A DNA stretch of 64,000 bases from Salipiger pentaromativorans (GCF_024721115.1 NZ_JAMDHK010000001.1:370762-434761), one strand, 5' to 3'. Counted from the stretch's first letter, positions 1 to 9,918 are shown. The notes: generated by a model not told the origin, from the sequence alone. Translations and numbers: made by a program.

Positions 1-28
1 ACGGGCACGGGCGAAAGGCGGCAGGACG

Positions 29-1291
<1,263 letters not shown>

Positions 1292-1550
1292 ACCGATGAG
1301 CCTGCTGGACGGCGCCTGACGGCGCCGTGCGGGGGCGCTGCCCCCACGGCGCGGCGGGCCGCGCCTCCCCCGGGATATTTTGCGCCAATGGAAACACAGC
1401 GGGCGGCGGCTCGTGCCGCTGTGCGAGAGGGGCCCGAGGCGCGGTCCGTGCCGGGCGGCTCGCCCCGGCAAGACCTCTGGAATGTCCGCGAATGGCCGCT
1501 TTTCGCGGTCAGGCTCCGGTTCCGAGCAGCAGCGGAACAGGGATCGCGAC

Positions 1551-2213
1551 ATGCAGACCGGCCTCAAGATGATCGCGGTGGCGGTTGCGATCTTCCTTGC
1601 CCTGCCGATCCTCAAGGAGAGCCGGAGCGGACCTTCGGTCTGGCACCGTTCCGCCGCCATGGCGCGGACGGAGGGTGTGGAGACCCAGATGGCCCCGCGT
1701 GCCCCGGCGCAAACCGCCCTGCCCGCGCTCCGGCGCAGCACGGTCAACGATCACGACATGGCGGCCTGTGCCCGCTTCCGGGTCGAGGCGCTGGTGCTGT
1801 CGCGGCGCGACTACCGCTTCGACCGCACGGCAGCCTTCAGCGCCACCGATCTCGCCCTGGGCTGGGGGCCGATGTCGAACCCGGCGCTGGTGCAGGAGAT
1901 CAAGATCACCCAGTCCGGGCGGTTCTATCACTGGCGCCCGAATCCCGACGCCCGGCTCACCCCCGCAGAGATCAAGGTGTCGAGCGCCAATATGCATCTC
2001 ATCCTGCAAACCGCCGCGCAGCGCGCCGCGATGAAGCAGATCGGCAAGGGCGATGTGGTGATCATCGAAGGCTATCTCGTCGATGTCACCTCCCCCCGCG
2101 GGGGCCAGTGGCGCAGCTCGCGGGTGCGCACAGACGGCGGCGCGGGCGCCTGCGAGATCATTCTGGTGGAGCGCATCCGCCGAAAGGCGCCGGAGCCCGC
2201 CGGGGACCTCTGA
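1551..2213 (+). CDS. Conserved membrane-anchored protein of unknown function
   Basis: 220 residues. An N-terminal hydrophobic segment (about residues 6-19, IAVAVAIFLALPIL) should act as an uncleaved anchor or signal sequence. A low-complexity Pro/Ala linker follows, then a soluble domain from about residue 65. That domain carries the pattern DLALGWGPMS, then RFYHWRP, SANMHLIL, a GDVV..EGYLVDV segment, and a WRSSRVRTDGGAGACE ending. I recognise this domain layout as a widespread uncharacterised proteobacterial family, often annotated only as hypothetical. The ATG at 1551 was chosen over the upstream in-frame ATG at 1380 because it places the hydrophobic segment at the N terminus. Function is not assignable. 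Confidence 0.75.
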   Translation: MQTGLKMIAVAVAIFLALPILKESRSGPSVWHRSAAMARTEGVETQMAPRAPAQTALPALRRSTVNDHDMAACARFRVEALVLSRRDYRFDRTAAFSATDLALGWGPMSNPALVQEIKITQSGRFYHWRPNPDARLTPAEIKVSSANMHLILQTAAQRAAMKQIGKGDVVIIEGYLVDVTSPRGGQWRSSRVRTDGGAGACEIILVERIRRKAPEPAGDL

Positions 2214-2228
2214 CCATCCCCGCGCCGC

Positions 2229-2256
2229 AAAAAACGGCGCCCGCAGGGGGCGCCGC
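2229..2256 (-). terminator. Rho-independent terminator downstream of dps
   Basis: Read on the minus strand, arms GGCGCCC (2254-2248) and GGGCGCC (2242-2236) form a G/C stem, followed by a run of six T after one G. It sits between the convergent ends of the 1551-2213 gene and dps and points in the dps direction. Confidence 0.8.
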
Positions 2257-2282
2257 GCCTGCAATCTTCAGTGGGACATGGC

Positions 2283-2771
2283 TCAGGCCGCCTTGGCACT
2301 GTTCGAGCCGATGAACCAGGCGTCTTTCTCGGCGATGCGGCTCACCTCGGTGAAGAGATCGGCGGTGTCCTCGTCGCCCGCCTCCTCCGCCGCCGCGATG
2401 CCCTCGCGCAGCTTGACCGTGTAGCTGTTGAACCGCGTCACCAGCGCCTCCACATGGTCCTGAAGCGCCACGATCTCGGTCGGGTAAGCCGCGAGGGTGC
2501 TCTTCTCCGCCACGGTCTGCGAGGTGCCCTGCGCAAGCCCGCCCATCATCGCCACGCGCTCGGCCATCAGATCGGCCCCCTCGCGCAGATGGCCCGCCAC
2601 CTCGTCAAGCAGCTCGTGCACGCCGATGAAGCCGGTGCCCTTGAGGTTCCAGTGCGCCTGTTTCACGGCATTGCCCAGGTCGATGGTGTCGGCGAGGCGC
2701 TCGTTCAGCACGGCGATCATCTCGGTGCGGGCGTTCTCTTTCAGGAAAGGGACGAAATTCTGCGGCATCAT
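2283..2771 (-). CDS. dps: Dps-family ferritin-like DNA-protection protein
   Basis: A 162-residue member of the Dps branch of ferritins, which form dodecamers that oxidise and store iron and protect DNA under starvation or oxidative stress. The inter-subunit ferroxidase motif is visible: KQAHWNLKG near residue 38, then HELLDEVAGHLREGADLMAER with the conserved His/Asp/Glu ligands. A downstream helix has PTEIVALQDHVEAL. No Lys-rich N-terminal tail is present, so direct DNA binding is uncertain. Two adjacent ATGs (2771 and 2768) follow GGAGAG; the second has the better spacing. The 5' region holds a perfect 9-bp inverted repeat (2798-2816) whose role is unknown. Confidence 0.93.
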   Translation of the reverse strand: MMPQNFVPFLKENARTEMIAVLNERLADTIDLGNAVKQAHWNLKGTGFIGVHELLDEVAGHLREGADLMAERVAMMGGLAQGTSQTVAEKSTLAAYPTEIVALQDHVEALVTRFNSYTVKLREGIAAAEEAGDEDTADLFTEVSRIAEKDAWFIGSNSAKAA

Positions 2772-2872
2772 TCTCTCCAGTCTGTCTGTCTCGGATCGGC
2801 CGCATCGGATGCGGCCCCGGCCTGTCTGCCGGTGTGTGGAGAAAGAACGCCCCGCCCCGCCGCGAGGTTCCG

Positions 2873-3448
2873 TCAGCCCGGCACGATCACCTCGCGCTCG
2901 GTCACGATCAGGTCGAGCGGCTGGTCGTTGGGATCGAAGGGCAGCGCCTCGGCCTCCTGCGCCGCATAGGCGAACCCGATGGCCAGGACCGGCCCGGCAC
3001 GGCGCAGCCCCGCAAGCGTGCGGTCATAGAACCCGCCGCCATAGCCCAGCCGGGCGCCCGCGCGGGTGAACCCCACCAGCGGCACGATCAGGATTTCCGG
3101 GGTCACGAATTCCGGCGCCTCGGGGATGCGCGCGCCAAAGGCGCCCTCGACCAGTGCCATGTCCGGCTCCCAGAGCGCAAAGCGCAGCGGCTGGCCCTGC
3201 GCCTCGATCACCGGAACGGAGACCGGCCCGTAGGCCGCCGCCTCCGCCATGGCGGGCAGCGGGTCGATTTCGGTGCGGATCGGCATATAGCCTGCCACCG
3301 GCACGCCGCGATGCCCGGCCAGAAGCTCGGAAAGCCGCCCTGCCCCGGTGCCGGGATCGGCGTCATGCGCGGCCCTGCGGCGGGCAAAGGCCGCCTTGCG
3401 CGCCGCCTGTTTCGCCTCGGCCAGCGGGTCCGCCAGGGGAGCGCTCAC
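2873..3448 (-). CDS. 5-formyltetrahydrofolate cyclo-ligase (MTHFS)
   Basis: 191 residues. It converts 5-formyl-THF to 5,10-methenyl-THF with ATP in one-carbon metabolism. Family motifs are seen: basic N-terminal helix with FARRRAAH, YMPIRTEIDPLP near residue 58, the LIVPLVGFTRAGARLGYGGGFYDRTL signature at about 125-150, and AYAAQE near 165. The start is a GTG (3448-3446) that overlaps the TGA stop of mgtE as GTGA, so translation is coupled to mgtE. The ligase is probably the distal gene of a two-gene mgtE operon. Confidence 0.93.
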   Translation of the reverse strand: MSAPLADPLAEAKQAARKAAFARRRAAHDADPGTGAGRLSELLAGHRGVPVAGYMPIRTEIDPLPAMAEAAAYGPVSVPVIEAQGQPLRFALWEPDMALVEGAFGARIPEAPEFVTPEILIVPLVGFTRAGARLGYGGGFYDRTLAGLRRAGPVLAIGFAYAAQEAEALPFDPNDQPLDLIVTEREVIVPG

Positions 3449-4839
3449 AGCAGCACCACCACGGCAAGGCCCAGAAAGGCGAAGAACCCCACCACATCGG
3501 TGACCGTGGTCACGAAGGCGCCGGAGGCCAGCGCCGGATCGACCTTCAGCTTCTCCAGCACCACGGGCACGATGATCCCTGCCAGGCCCGCCACCACGAG
3601 ATTGATGACCATCGCCGTGGCGATCACGCCGCCAAGCGCCGCCGAGCCGAACCAGAAGAGCCCCACAAGCCCCATCACAAGGGCGAAGGCCACGCCGTTC
3701 ACCAGCCCCACCATCGCCTCCCGGCCGATGATCCGCCAGACGTTCGAGCCGGTGAGATCCTTCGTCGCCAGCGCCCGCACCGCCACGGTCAGCGCCTGGG
3801 TGCCCGCATTGCCGCCCATCGAGGCGACAATGGGCATCAGCACCGCCAGCGCCACCACCTGGGTGATGGCCGCCTCGAACTGCGCGATGACGATCGAGGC
3901 CAGCACTGCGGTCAGCAGGTTCACCGCCAGCCAGGGAAAGCGCTGCCTGGTGGTCTCCAGCACACTGTCCGACAGCCGCGATTCCTCGCCCACCCCGGCA
4001 AGGCGCAGGATGTCCTCTTCGTGTTCCTCGTCCAGCACCGCCATGGCGTCGTCGATGGTGATCACCCCCACCAGACGCTCGTTCTCGTCCACCACCGGAG
4101 CCGAGATCAGGTGATACTGGTTGAACGCATAAGCGACCTCGGATTCGGGCCGGGTCACCGGGATGACGTGAAAGGTCTCTTCCATGATCGAGCGCAGCAG
4201 CACCTCGCGGCGCGAGGCCATCAGCCGCCCCAGCGTGATATTGCCCACCGGGCGCAGCTTTGGATCGACCAGCACGATGTGATAGAACTGCTCGGGCAGA
4301 TCCTCGGTGTTGCGCAGATAGTCGATGGCCTCGCCCACATTCCAGTGCTCGGGCGCCATGACGACCTCGCGCTGCATCAGACGACCGGCGGAATATTCCG
4401 GGTAGGTCAGCGACTGTTCGACGGCGACCCGGTCGCTGTCTTCCAGCACCTCCAGAATGGCTTCCTGCTGCGCCTCGTCGAGATCTTCGAGCAGGTCGAC
4501 CACATCGTCGGATTCGAGCTCGCGCACGGCCTCGGCCAGCACCGCGGGGTGCAGCGCGCGGATCACCTCCTCGCGGATCGACTCGTCGAGTTCCGACAGG
4601 ATTTCGCCGTCGAATTCCTTGTCGTAAAGCTTGATCAGCCGCATCCGGTCGAAGGCGTTGATCTGCTCGAGCATGTCGGCGATGTCGGCCGCGTGCAGCG
4701 GCTCCATCAGCTCCACGAGCTTTTCGCGGTCACCGACATCCACCGCATAGAGGATCGCCGCAACGTCCTTGCGCTGCAGGCTGTAGGCGTCCTCCTCGCG
4801 CTCTTCCTCCAATACCGTGTTTTCGGTCTCTTCGGTCAT
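3445..4839 (-). CDS. mgtE: MgtE-family magnesium transporter/channel
   Basis: 464 residues after trimming to the ATG at 4839, which has GGAG nine bases upstream. Layout fits MgtE: an acidic N-terminal MgtE_N superhelical domain (about 20-150, with LEDLDEAQQEAIL), a CBS pair (about 155-275, containing GRLMQREVV and GVITIDDAM), a connecting helix, and a five-helix membrane domain from about 300 with MPIVASMGGNAGTQALTV, the ion-pore signature. It is expected in the inner membrane, gated by cytosolic Mg2+ through the N and CBS domains. It starts back-to-back with guaD (120-bp gap) and runs directly into the folate gene. Confidence 0.95.
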   Translation of the reverse strand: MTEETENTVLEEEREEDAYSLQRKDVAAILYAVDVGDREKLVELMEPLHAADIADMLEQINAFDRMRLIKLYDKEFDGEILSELDESIREEVIRALHPAVLAEAVRELESDDVVDLLEDLDEAQQEAILEVLEDSDRVAVEQSLTYPEYSAGRLMQREVVMAPEHWNVGEAIDYLRNTEDLPEQFYHIVLVDPKLRPVGNITLGRLMASRREVLLRSIMEETFHVIPVTRPESEVAYAFNQYHLISAPVVDENERLVGVITIDDAMAVLDEEHEEDILRLAGVGEESRLSDSVLETTRQRFPWLAVNLLTAVLASIVIAQFEAAITQVVALAVLMPIVASMGGNAGTQALTVAVRALATKDLTGSNVWRIIGREAMVGLVNGVAFALVMGLVGLFWFGSAALGGVIATAMVINLVVAGLAGIIVPVVLEKLKVDPALASGAFVTTVTDVVGFFAFLGLAVVVLL

Positions 4840-4958
4840 TGCTGCTCCGCTGCCTGCCGTTCGCGCAAAGACTAGGCCATCGCGGCGCGAAGCAACAGGG
4901 CACATTGCGCCCCGGCGCGCGGCGCTTCATGCTGGCAAGGGTAAGGCACGGGGGACAT

Positions 4959-6242
4959 ATGGCAACGCTGCATCTGGGACAAATCCTGAGCTTCGACGGC
5001 TCGCCCTTCGAGGACGGCCACGATGCCGCCTGGCACGAACGCCATGGCGGGCTGGTGGAGGACGGTGGCAAGATTCTCGCGCTCGGGCCGGCGGAGGCGA
5101 TGCGCGCCGCCCATCCCTTCGCCGGGATCGTCGATCATGGCGAAGGGCTGATCCTGCCCGGTTTCGTCGATGCCCATGCGCATTACCCGCAGACCGGCAT
5201 GATCGCGAGCTGGGGCAAGCGGCTGATCGACTGGCTGAACCACTATACCTTCCCAGAAGAGATGCGTTTCGCCGATCCCGCCTATGCGCACGAGATCGCG
5301 GGGCGCTATCTCGACCTGCTGCTGGCGCATGGCACCACCTCGGTCTGCTCCTATTGCACGATCCATCCCGGCTCGGTCGATGCGCTGTTCGAGGCGGCGG
5401 AGGCGCGCGGCATGCGGGTCTTTGCGGGCAAGACCTGCATGGACCGCGACACCGCGCCCGAGGGGCTGCGCGACAGCGCGCAATCGGCCTATGACGACAG
5501 CAAGGCGCTGCTGGCGCGCTGGCACGGCAAGGGCCGCGCCTCCTATGTGATCACGCCACGGTTTTCGCCCACCTCGACGGTGGCGCAGCTGGAGGCGCTG
5601 GGGGCGCTCTGGGCGGAACACCCGGATTGCCTGATGCAGACGCATCTCTCCGAGCAGACGGACGAGATCGCCTGGGTGAAATCGCTCTACCCGCAGGCGC
5701 GCGATTATCTCGACACCTATGAAAGCTACGGGCTGTTGCGTCCCGGCGGGCTTTTCGGCCATGCGATCCATCTGGAGCCGCGCGAACGCGGCCGGCTGCG
5801 CGAGACGGGCGCCGCGCTGGTGCATTGCCCCACCTCGAACACCTTCATCGGCTCGGGGCTCTTCGACATGGACGGGCTGACGAAGGAAGGCCAGATCGTC
5901 GGGCTCGCCACCGACACCGGCGGCGGGTCGAGTTTCTCGATGCTGCGCACCATGGCGGCGGCCTATGAGATCGCGCAGCTCCGCCACCGGCCTTTGCATG
6001 CCTCGGAACTCTTGTGGCTGGCGACGCAGGGCTCGGCCCGCGCGCTGCGGGTGGCGGACCGGATCGGCAATCTCGCGCCGGGGATGGAGGCGGATTTCAT
6101 CGTGCTCGACCTCGCCTCAACCCCCGCCATCGCGCAGCGCAGCGCGCGGGCGGAGGACATCTGGGAAGCGCTGTTCCCCACGATCATGATGGGCGACGAC
6201 CGCGCGATTGTGGAGACGCGGGTGGCCGGGAAGCGGCTTTAA
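4959..6242 (+). CDS. guaD: Guanine deaminase
   Basis: 427 residues from the ATG at 4959; an alternative ATG at 4929 adds ten residues. Zn-dependent amidohydrolase that converts guanine to xanthine in purine salvage and breakdown. Key motifs: GFVDAHAHYPQ (the metal HxH plus the YPQ typical of guanine deaminase), IDWLNHYTFPEE, a long central segment ending in TRFSPTS-type (here TPRFSPTSTVAQ), the QTHLSE metal His, the GHAIHL His and the ATDTGGGSSFSM metal Asp segment. The C-terminal EADFIVLDL beta segment is complete. Gene neighbours include a second purine deaminase (7594-8952), supporting a purine catabolism context. Confidence 0.94.
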   Translation: MATLHLGQILSFDGSPFEDGHDAAWHERHGGLVEDGGKILALGPAEAMRAAHPFAGIVDHGEGLILPGFVDAHAHYPQTGMIASWGKRLIDWLNHYTFPEEMRFADPAYAHEIAGRYLDLLLAHGTTSVCSYCTIHPGSVDALFEAAEARGMRVFAGKTCMDRDTAPEGLRDSAQSAYDDSKALLARWHGKGRASYVITPRFSPTSTVAQLEALGALWAEHPDCLMQTHLSEQTDEIAWVKSLYPQARDYLDTYESYGLLRPGGLFGHAIHLEPRERGRLRETGAALVHCPTSNTFIGSGLFDMDGLTKEGQIVGLATDTGGGSSFSMLRTMAAAYEIAQLRHRPLHASELLWLATQGSARALRVADRIGNLAPGMEADFIVLDLASTPAIAQRSARAEDIWEALFPTIMMGDDRAIVETRVAGKRL

Positions 6243-6265
6243 GCTCCGCGATATGGGCCGGGTGC

Positions 6266-6505
6266 GGTGGGCAGATTGCCCACCCTACGGCGTTACGATT
6301 GGTAAAGCCGCGCCATCGCCGGCCCGTGGGATGGCGATGCAACCGAGTGAACCCCTTGTTTTATCCCGGCCAAATCCGAAGACCCTCGCAACGAAGGACT
6401 GTCGTCTCACAATCGCCAGCCCGCCGGGACGGGCCGGCGATGGCGCGGCGCGCCTTGTCCCGCGCCGGGACACCGCACAAACGTAGGGTGGGCAATCTGC
6501 CCACC
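6266..6505. repeat. Composite palindromic element 1: two REP-like ends around a ~190-bp body
   Basis: Fills the 280-bp convergent gap between guaD and the first CAP lipoprotein. Its ends, 6266-6289 and 6482-6505, are perfect 24-bp inverted repeats. Each end is a GTAG tetranucleotide (on the inner side) joined to a palindrome GGTGGGCA...TGCCCACC with a 3-nt loop, the layout of REP sequences. Inside is a second perfect inverted repeat of 20 bp (6308-6327 with 6429-6448). The interval 6305-6505 is clearly similar to 13831-14024. No protein-coding gene is supported in it; short frames running through it are shadows. Confidence 0.85.
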
Positions 6506-6522
6506 AGCCCCTTGCCCAAGCG

Positions 6523-7023
6523 CTATTTCCGCAGCCCCACCAGCAGCACCCAATAATCCCCCGCGCGGCCGATGCCGTAATCGGCCACGTCGCGCCGGCG
6601 CAGCGTCTTGCGGTGGCTCGGAGACTCGTCCCAGCCCTCCAGCACCGTGGGAAAGCCCCGCGCCGTCCAGGCGGCATTCTCCGCCACCTCGGCGGCGTCA
6701 TAGCCCTGCGCCCGGACCCGTTGCATCACGCTGCTGCCGTCCGAGCCCACATGCCCCACCTTGCCCATGCGCGCCATGTCCCGCGCATGGGCCTGTGCCG
6801 CCGCCGCAAGCTGCGGCGAGACCCGCAGTCGCGGCAGCCCGCGCTCTGTCCGATAGGCATTCAGTGCCCTGCCGGGATCGACCTGCGCATCGGGCGCGCT
6901 CGGTGCCTCCCCGTATTTGTAATAGAGCCCGTCCGACCCGGCGCCGGACGCCCCCGGCGCCAGCTCCGTTTCAAGACAGCCGGCAAGCGGCAGAAGCAGC
7001 AGCGCTGCGGCAAGCGGTTTCAT
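6523..7023 (-). CDS. CAP/SCP-domain lipoprotein (first of a tandem pair)
   Basis: 166 residues. The ATG at 7023 follows a strong GGAGGT. A lipoprotein signal is clear: a short n-region, hydrophobic core and lipobox LAGC, giving lipidation at Cys16. A CAP (cysteine-rich secretory protein/PR-1) domain follows a linker, with LNAYRTERGLPRL, LAAAAQAHARDMARMGKVGHVG (the first active-region His is within this helix, quoted here in two parts by position 75-96), and a VAENAAWT stretch. SPSHRKTL and a YWVLLVG end complete the fold. Bacterial CAP proteins are extracytoplasmic and mostly uncharacterised. It is paralogous to the gene directly upstream (7110-7568), with an 86-bp gap. Confidence 0.88.
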   Translation of the reverse strand: MKPLAAALLLLPLAGCLETELAPGASGAGSDGLYYKYGEAPSAPDAQVDPGRALNAYRTERGLPRLRVSPQLAAAAQAHARDMARMGKVGHVGSDGSSVMQRVRAQGYDAAEVAENAAWTARGFPTVLEGWDESPSHRKTLRRRDVADYGIGRAGDYWVLLVGLRK

Positions 7024-7109
7024 CGCACCTCCGGTTCGCACCCGTCGCTCGGGGCGACCGCCCTCAGATAGCGCGGCACCGCCCAAGGCCCAACCGGAGC
7101 GCCCCGCCG

Positions 7110-7568
7110 TCAGCGGGGTCTTGCCACCACCATGGCCCAGTAATCCCCCGACTGCGCGATGCCGTAATGCGTCACGTCGCGCAGCAGCATGTTCTTGCGG
7201 TGCGGCGCCGAGGCCGTCCAGAGCTCCATCGCCCGGTCGAGCCCGCGCCCGGTCTCGGCGATGTTCTCGGCCACCCGGCGATAGCGAAAGCCCTGCCGCT
7301 TCACCCGGTCGGCCACCTCGCTTCCGTCAGAGCCGGTATGGGTCATTTTCGCCATCGCGGCCATATCGCGCGCATGGATCTCGGCGGCGGCCTGAAGCCG
7401 CGGCGACAGCGCCAGCGGCCGGAGCCCGCTGGCCGTGCGATAGGCGTTCAGCGAGTGCCCGCCCAACACCGCGACACTGCCCTGCCCCGGCGCCTCCTGA
7501 CTTGTCGCCACCGTCGTTGTCTGGGCGCAGCCGGCCAGCAGCGCCAGCGCCACGATCATCCATCGCAT
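7110..7568 (-). CDS. CAP/SCP-domain lipoprotein (second of a tandem pair)
   Basis: 152 residues from the ATG at 7568. Signal sequence with lipobox LLAGC (Cys14), so an outer- or inner-membrane lipoprotein is expected. The CAP domain includes LNAYRTASGLRPL, an AAAEIHARDMAAM helix, MTHTGSDGS, VAENIAETG and a SAPHRKNMLLRDV segment ending in YWAMVVARPR. The same blocks occur in the neighbouring paralogue, so the pair looks like a local duplication that has since diverged. The longer open frame upstream (to 7874) overlaps the deaminase gene and was rejected. The biochemical role of bacterial CAP domains is largely unknown. Confidence 0.88.
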   Translation of the reverse strand: MRWMIVALALLAGCAQTTTVATSQEAPGQGSVAVLGGHSLNAYRTASGLRPLALSPRLQAAAEIHARDMAAMAKMTHTGSDGSEVADRVKRQGFRYRRVAENIAETGRGLDRAMELWTASAPHRKNMLLRDVTHYGIAQSGDYWAMVVARPR

Positions 7569-7593
7569 GAGACCCCTTTCCCTTGTCGCTTTG

Positions 7594-8952
7594 TCACATC
7601 CGTCCCGGTCGCTGGGCCTGCCCGGCCAGCGCTTGCGCCAGCGCGTCCTGCCGCGCCAGCGTCGCGCCCAGATCAATCGTCGCAAGCTGCCCGTCGCGCA
7701 CCACCTGCCGCCCCTCGACAAACAGGTGCCGCACCCGCGTCGGCCCCGCCAGCAGCAGCGCCGCCTTGTCCCAGCTTCCCGCGCTGTCGATGCCGCTGAC
7801 GTCCCAGAGCGCCAGATCGGCGCGCTTGCCCACGGCGATCTGGCCGCAATCGTGCCGCCCCAGCACCTCGGCACCGCCGCGCGTGGCGAGGCGCAGCGCC
7901 TCGCGCGCGCTCATCGCGTCGGCGCCGCGCGTCACCCGTTGCAGCAGCATCGCCTGACGCGCCTCGGCCATGAGGTTGGAACTGTCGTTGCTGGCCGAGC
8001 CATCGACGCCCAGCCCCACCGGCACGCCGGCATCCACCATCGCCCGCACCGGCGCGATCCCCGAGCCCAGCCGGCAATTGGAACAGGGGCAATGCGCCAC
8101 ACCCGTCCGGGACTGCGCGAAAAGGTCGATCTCCCGACCGTCGAGCTTGACACAATGCGCGTGCCAGACATCGGGCCCGGTCCAGCCCAGCTCTTCGGCA
8201 TATTGGCCGGGACGGCAGCCGAATTGCGCCATGGAATAAGCGATGTCCTCGTCGTTCTCGGCCAGATGGGTGTGCAGCATCACCCCCTTGTCGCGCGCCA
8301 GAAGCGCCGCGTCGCGCATCAGCTCCCGGCTCACCGAAAAGGGCGAACAGGGCGCGACGCCGACGCGCAGCATGGCGCCCTCGGACGGGTCGTGAAAGGC
8401 GTCGACGACCCGGATGCAATCCTCCAGGATCGCGGCTTCACGCTCGACCAGCGCATCCGGCGGCAGCCCGCCGTCGCTTTCGCCGATGCTCATGGCGCCG
8501 CGCGTGGCGTGGAAGCGCAGCCCGATCTCCTGCGCGGCGTCGATCGTGTCGTCCAGCCGCGCGCCGTTCGGATAGAGATAGAGGTGATCCGAGGTCAGCG
8601 TACAGCCGCTGAGGGCCAGCTCCGCCAGCCCGGTGAGCGCGGAAATCCGCATCTCCTCGGGGCCGAAACGGGCCCAGATCGGGTAAAGCGTCTTGAGCCA
8701 GCCGAAGAGCAGCGCGTCCTGCCCGCCGGGCACCGCGCGGGTCAGCGTCTGGTAGAGGTGGTGATGGGTATTCACCAGCCCCGGCGTCACCACGCAGGTC
8801 GCGGCCTCGACGATCTCGCCCGAGGTCGCCAGCCCCTTGCCCAGCGCCGCGATCACCCCGTCCCGCAAGAGCAGATCGACCGCTTCGAATTCGCGGTCGC
8901 CGTCGTCCATGGTCAGAACGCTTCGGGCGTTGCGGATCAGGATTTCCGGCAT
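7594..8952 (-). CDS. 8-oxoguanine deaminase-type amidohydrolase
   Basis: 452 residues. Start set at the ATG at 8952, giving the usual N terminus MPEILIRNARSVLTMD; longer in-frame extensions to 9156 overlap hisN. Amidohydrolase-superfamily TIM barrel with metal ligands in PGLVNTHHHLYQ, MLHTHLAEN and HCPCSNCRLGSG, and metal Asp in GLGVDGSASND. The combination NTHHHLYQTLTR, HCVKLDG and SNCRLGSG is typical of the 8-oxoguanine deaminase/hydroxyatrazine hydrolase branch (TrzN/AtzB relatives). 8-oxoguanine deamination to urate is the most likely role in a purine-salvage setting near guaD; other aminopurine or triazine substrates cannot be excluded from sequence. Confidence 0.85.
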   Translation of the reverse strand: MPEILIRNARSVLTMDDGDREFEAVDLLLRDGVIAALGKGLATSGEIVEAATCVVTPGLVNTHHHLYQTLTRAVPGGQDALLFGWLKTLYPIWARFGPEEMRISALTGLAELALSGCTLTSDHLYLYPNGARLDDTIDAAQEIGLRFHATRGAMSIGESDGGLPPDALVEREAAILEDCIRVVDAFHDPSEGAMLRVGVAPCSPFSVSRELMRDAALLARDKGVMLHTHLAENDEDIAYSMAQFGCRPGQYAEELGWTGPDVWHAHCVKLDGREIDLFAQSRTGVAHCPCSNCRLGSGIAPVRAMVDAGVPVGLGVDGSASNDSSNLMAEARQAMLLQRVTRGADAMSAREALRLATRGGAEVLGRHDCGQIAVGKRADLALWDVSGIDSAGSWDKAALLLAGPTRVRHLFVEGRQVVRDGQLATIDLGATLARQDALAQALAGQAQRPGRM

Positions 8953-9062
8953 GGCGTGAGGCTCCGTCTGCTGCGCGCCCAGCGTGGCCTTTGCCACGCG
9001 GAAAGGAAAGCCGGGCCGGGCGGAAACCCGCCCGCCAGTGACAAAACCGCGCGCATCGCCGC

Positions 9063-9863
9063 CTAAGCGTTCAGAAGCGCCAGCGCCGCCGCGTGCAGCT
9101 CGGGATTTGCGGCGGCCAGCGCGCGGCCGCCGCGATGGGCGGGCCCGCCCTCCCAATCGGTGACGACACCGCCGGCCGCCTCGATCACCGCAATCGGCGC
9201 CTGTATGTCATAGGGTTTCAGCCCGGCCTCGATCACCAGGTCGATCTGCCCCGCGGCCACCAGCGCATAGGCATAGCAATCCATGCCGTAGCGGGTCAGC
9301 CGCGCCTGCGCCTTGACCCGCGAAAACGCCGCATGCTCGGCTTCGGTGCCGATCTCGGGGAAGGTGGTGAACAGGATCGCCTCGTCAAGCCCGCGCGGCG
9401 CCCGTGCCCGCAGCGGCGCCTCGCCCAGCGGCCCGCTCCAGCGCGCCTGGCCCAGCCCGCCGCAGAAGCGTTCGGCGGTATAGGGCTGGTCGATCAGGCC
9501 AAGGCGCGGCCCGCTCTCATCCGCAAGCGCCACCAGCACGCCCCAGGTGGGTGTGCCGCTGAGAAAGCCGCGCGTGCCGTCGATCGGGTCCAGCACCCAG
9601 GTCAGGCCCGATGTGCCCTCGGTGGTGCCCAGTTCCTCGCCCAGAATGCCGTCCTCGGGACGGCGACGCGCCAAGAGGTCGCGCATCGCCTCCTCGGCGG
9701 CGCGGTCGGCGATTGTGACCGGGTCGAACCCGCCCGCTTCCTTGTTTTCGGCATCCAGCCCGTGGGCGCGGAAATGCGGCAGAATCGCCGCGCGCGCGGC
9801 ATCCGCCAGCGCATGCGCCGTCTCCCACAGCTCTTTCGCCAGATTTTCTGAAATATCGGCCAT
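9063..9863 (-). CDS. hisN: Inositol monophosphatase-family histidinol-phosphatase
   Basis: 266 residues from the ATG at 9863. Mg2+-dependent IMPase-fold phosphatase: the motif GILGEELG supplies a metal Glu, WVLDPIDGTRGF is the DPxDGT signature, and the third metal site lies in LKPYDIQAPIAVIEAAGG. The short, TTFPEIGTEAE-containing middle region and overall length match the HisN type that performs the histidinol phosphate step in Actinobacteria and alphaproteobacteria. No other histidine gene is nearby, so the assignment rests on family resemblance; a generic inositol- or nucleotidyl-phosphatase role is the alternative. Confidence 0.82.
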   Translation of the reverse strand: MADISENLAKELWETAHALADAARAAILPHFRAHGLDAENKEAGGFDPVTIADRAAEEAMRDLLARRRPEDGILGEELGTTEGTSGLTWVLDPIDGTRGFLSGTPTWGVLVALADESGPRLGLIDQPYTAERFCGGLGQARWSGPLGEAPLRARAPRGLDEAILFTTFPEIGTEAEHAAFSRVKAQARLTRYGMDCYAYALVAAGQIDLVIEAGLKPYDIQAPIAVIEAAGGVVTDWEGGPAHRGGRALAAANPELHAAALALLNA

Positions 9864-9918
9864 CGCGCCCACCCCGCAGCTCAATCCCGGGATCAGCTAT
9901 CGCAGCGGGCGGAGAGGC

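Noticed and set aside
1310-1328. Terminator after purD
   Set aside because: GGCGCC repeats can pair but no T-run follows; not strong enough to call.
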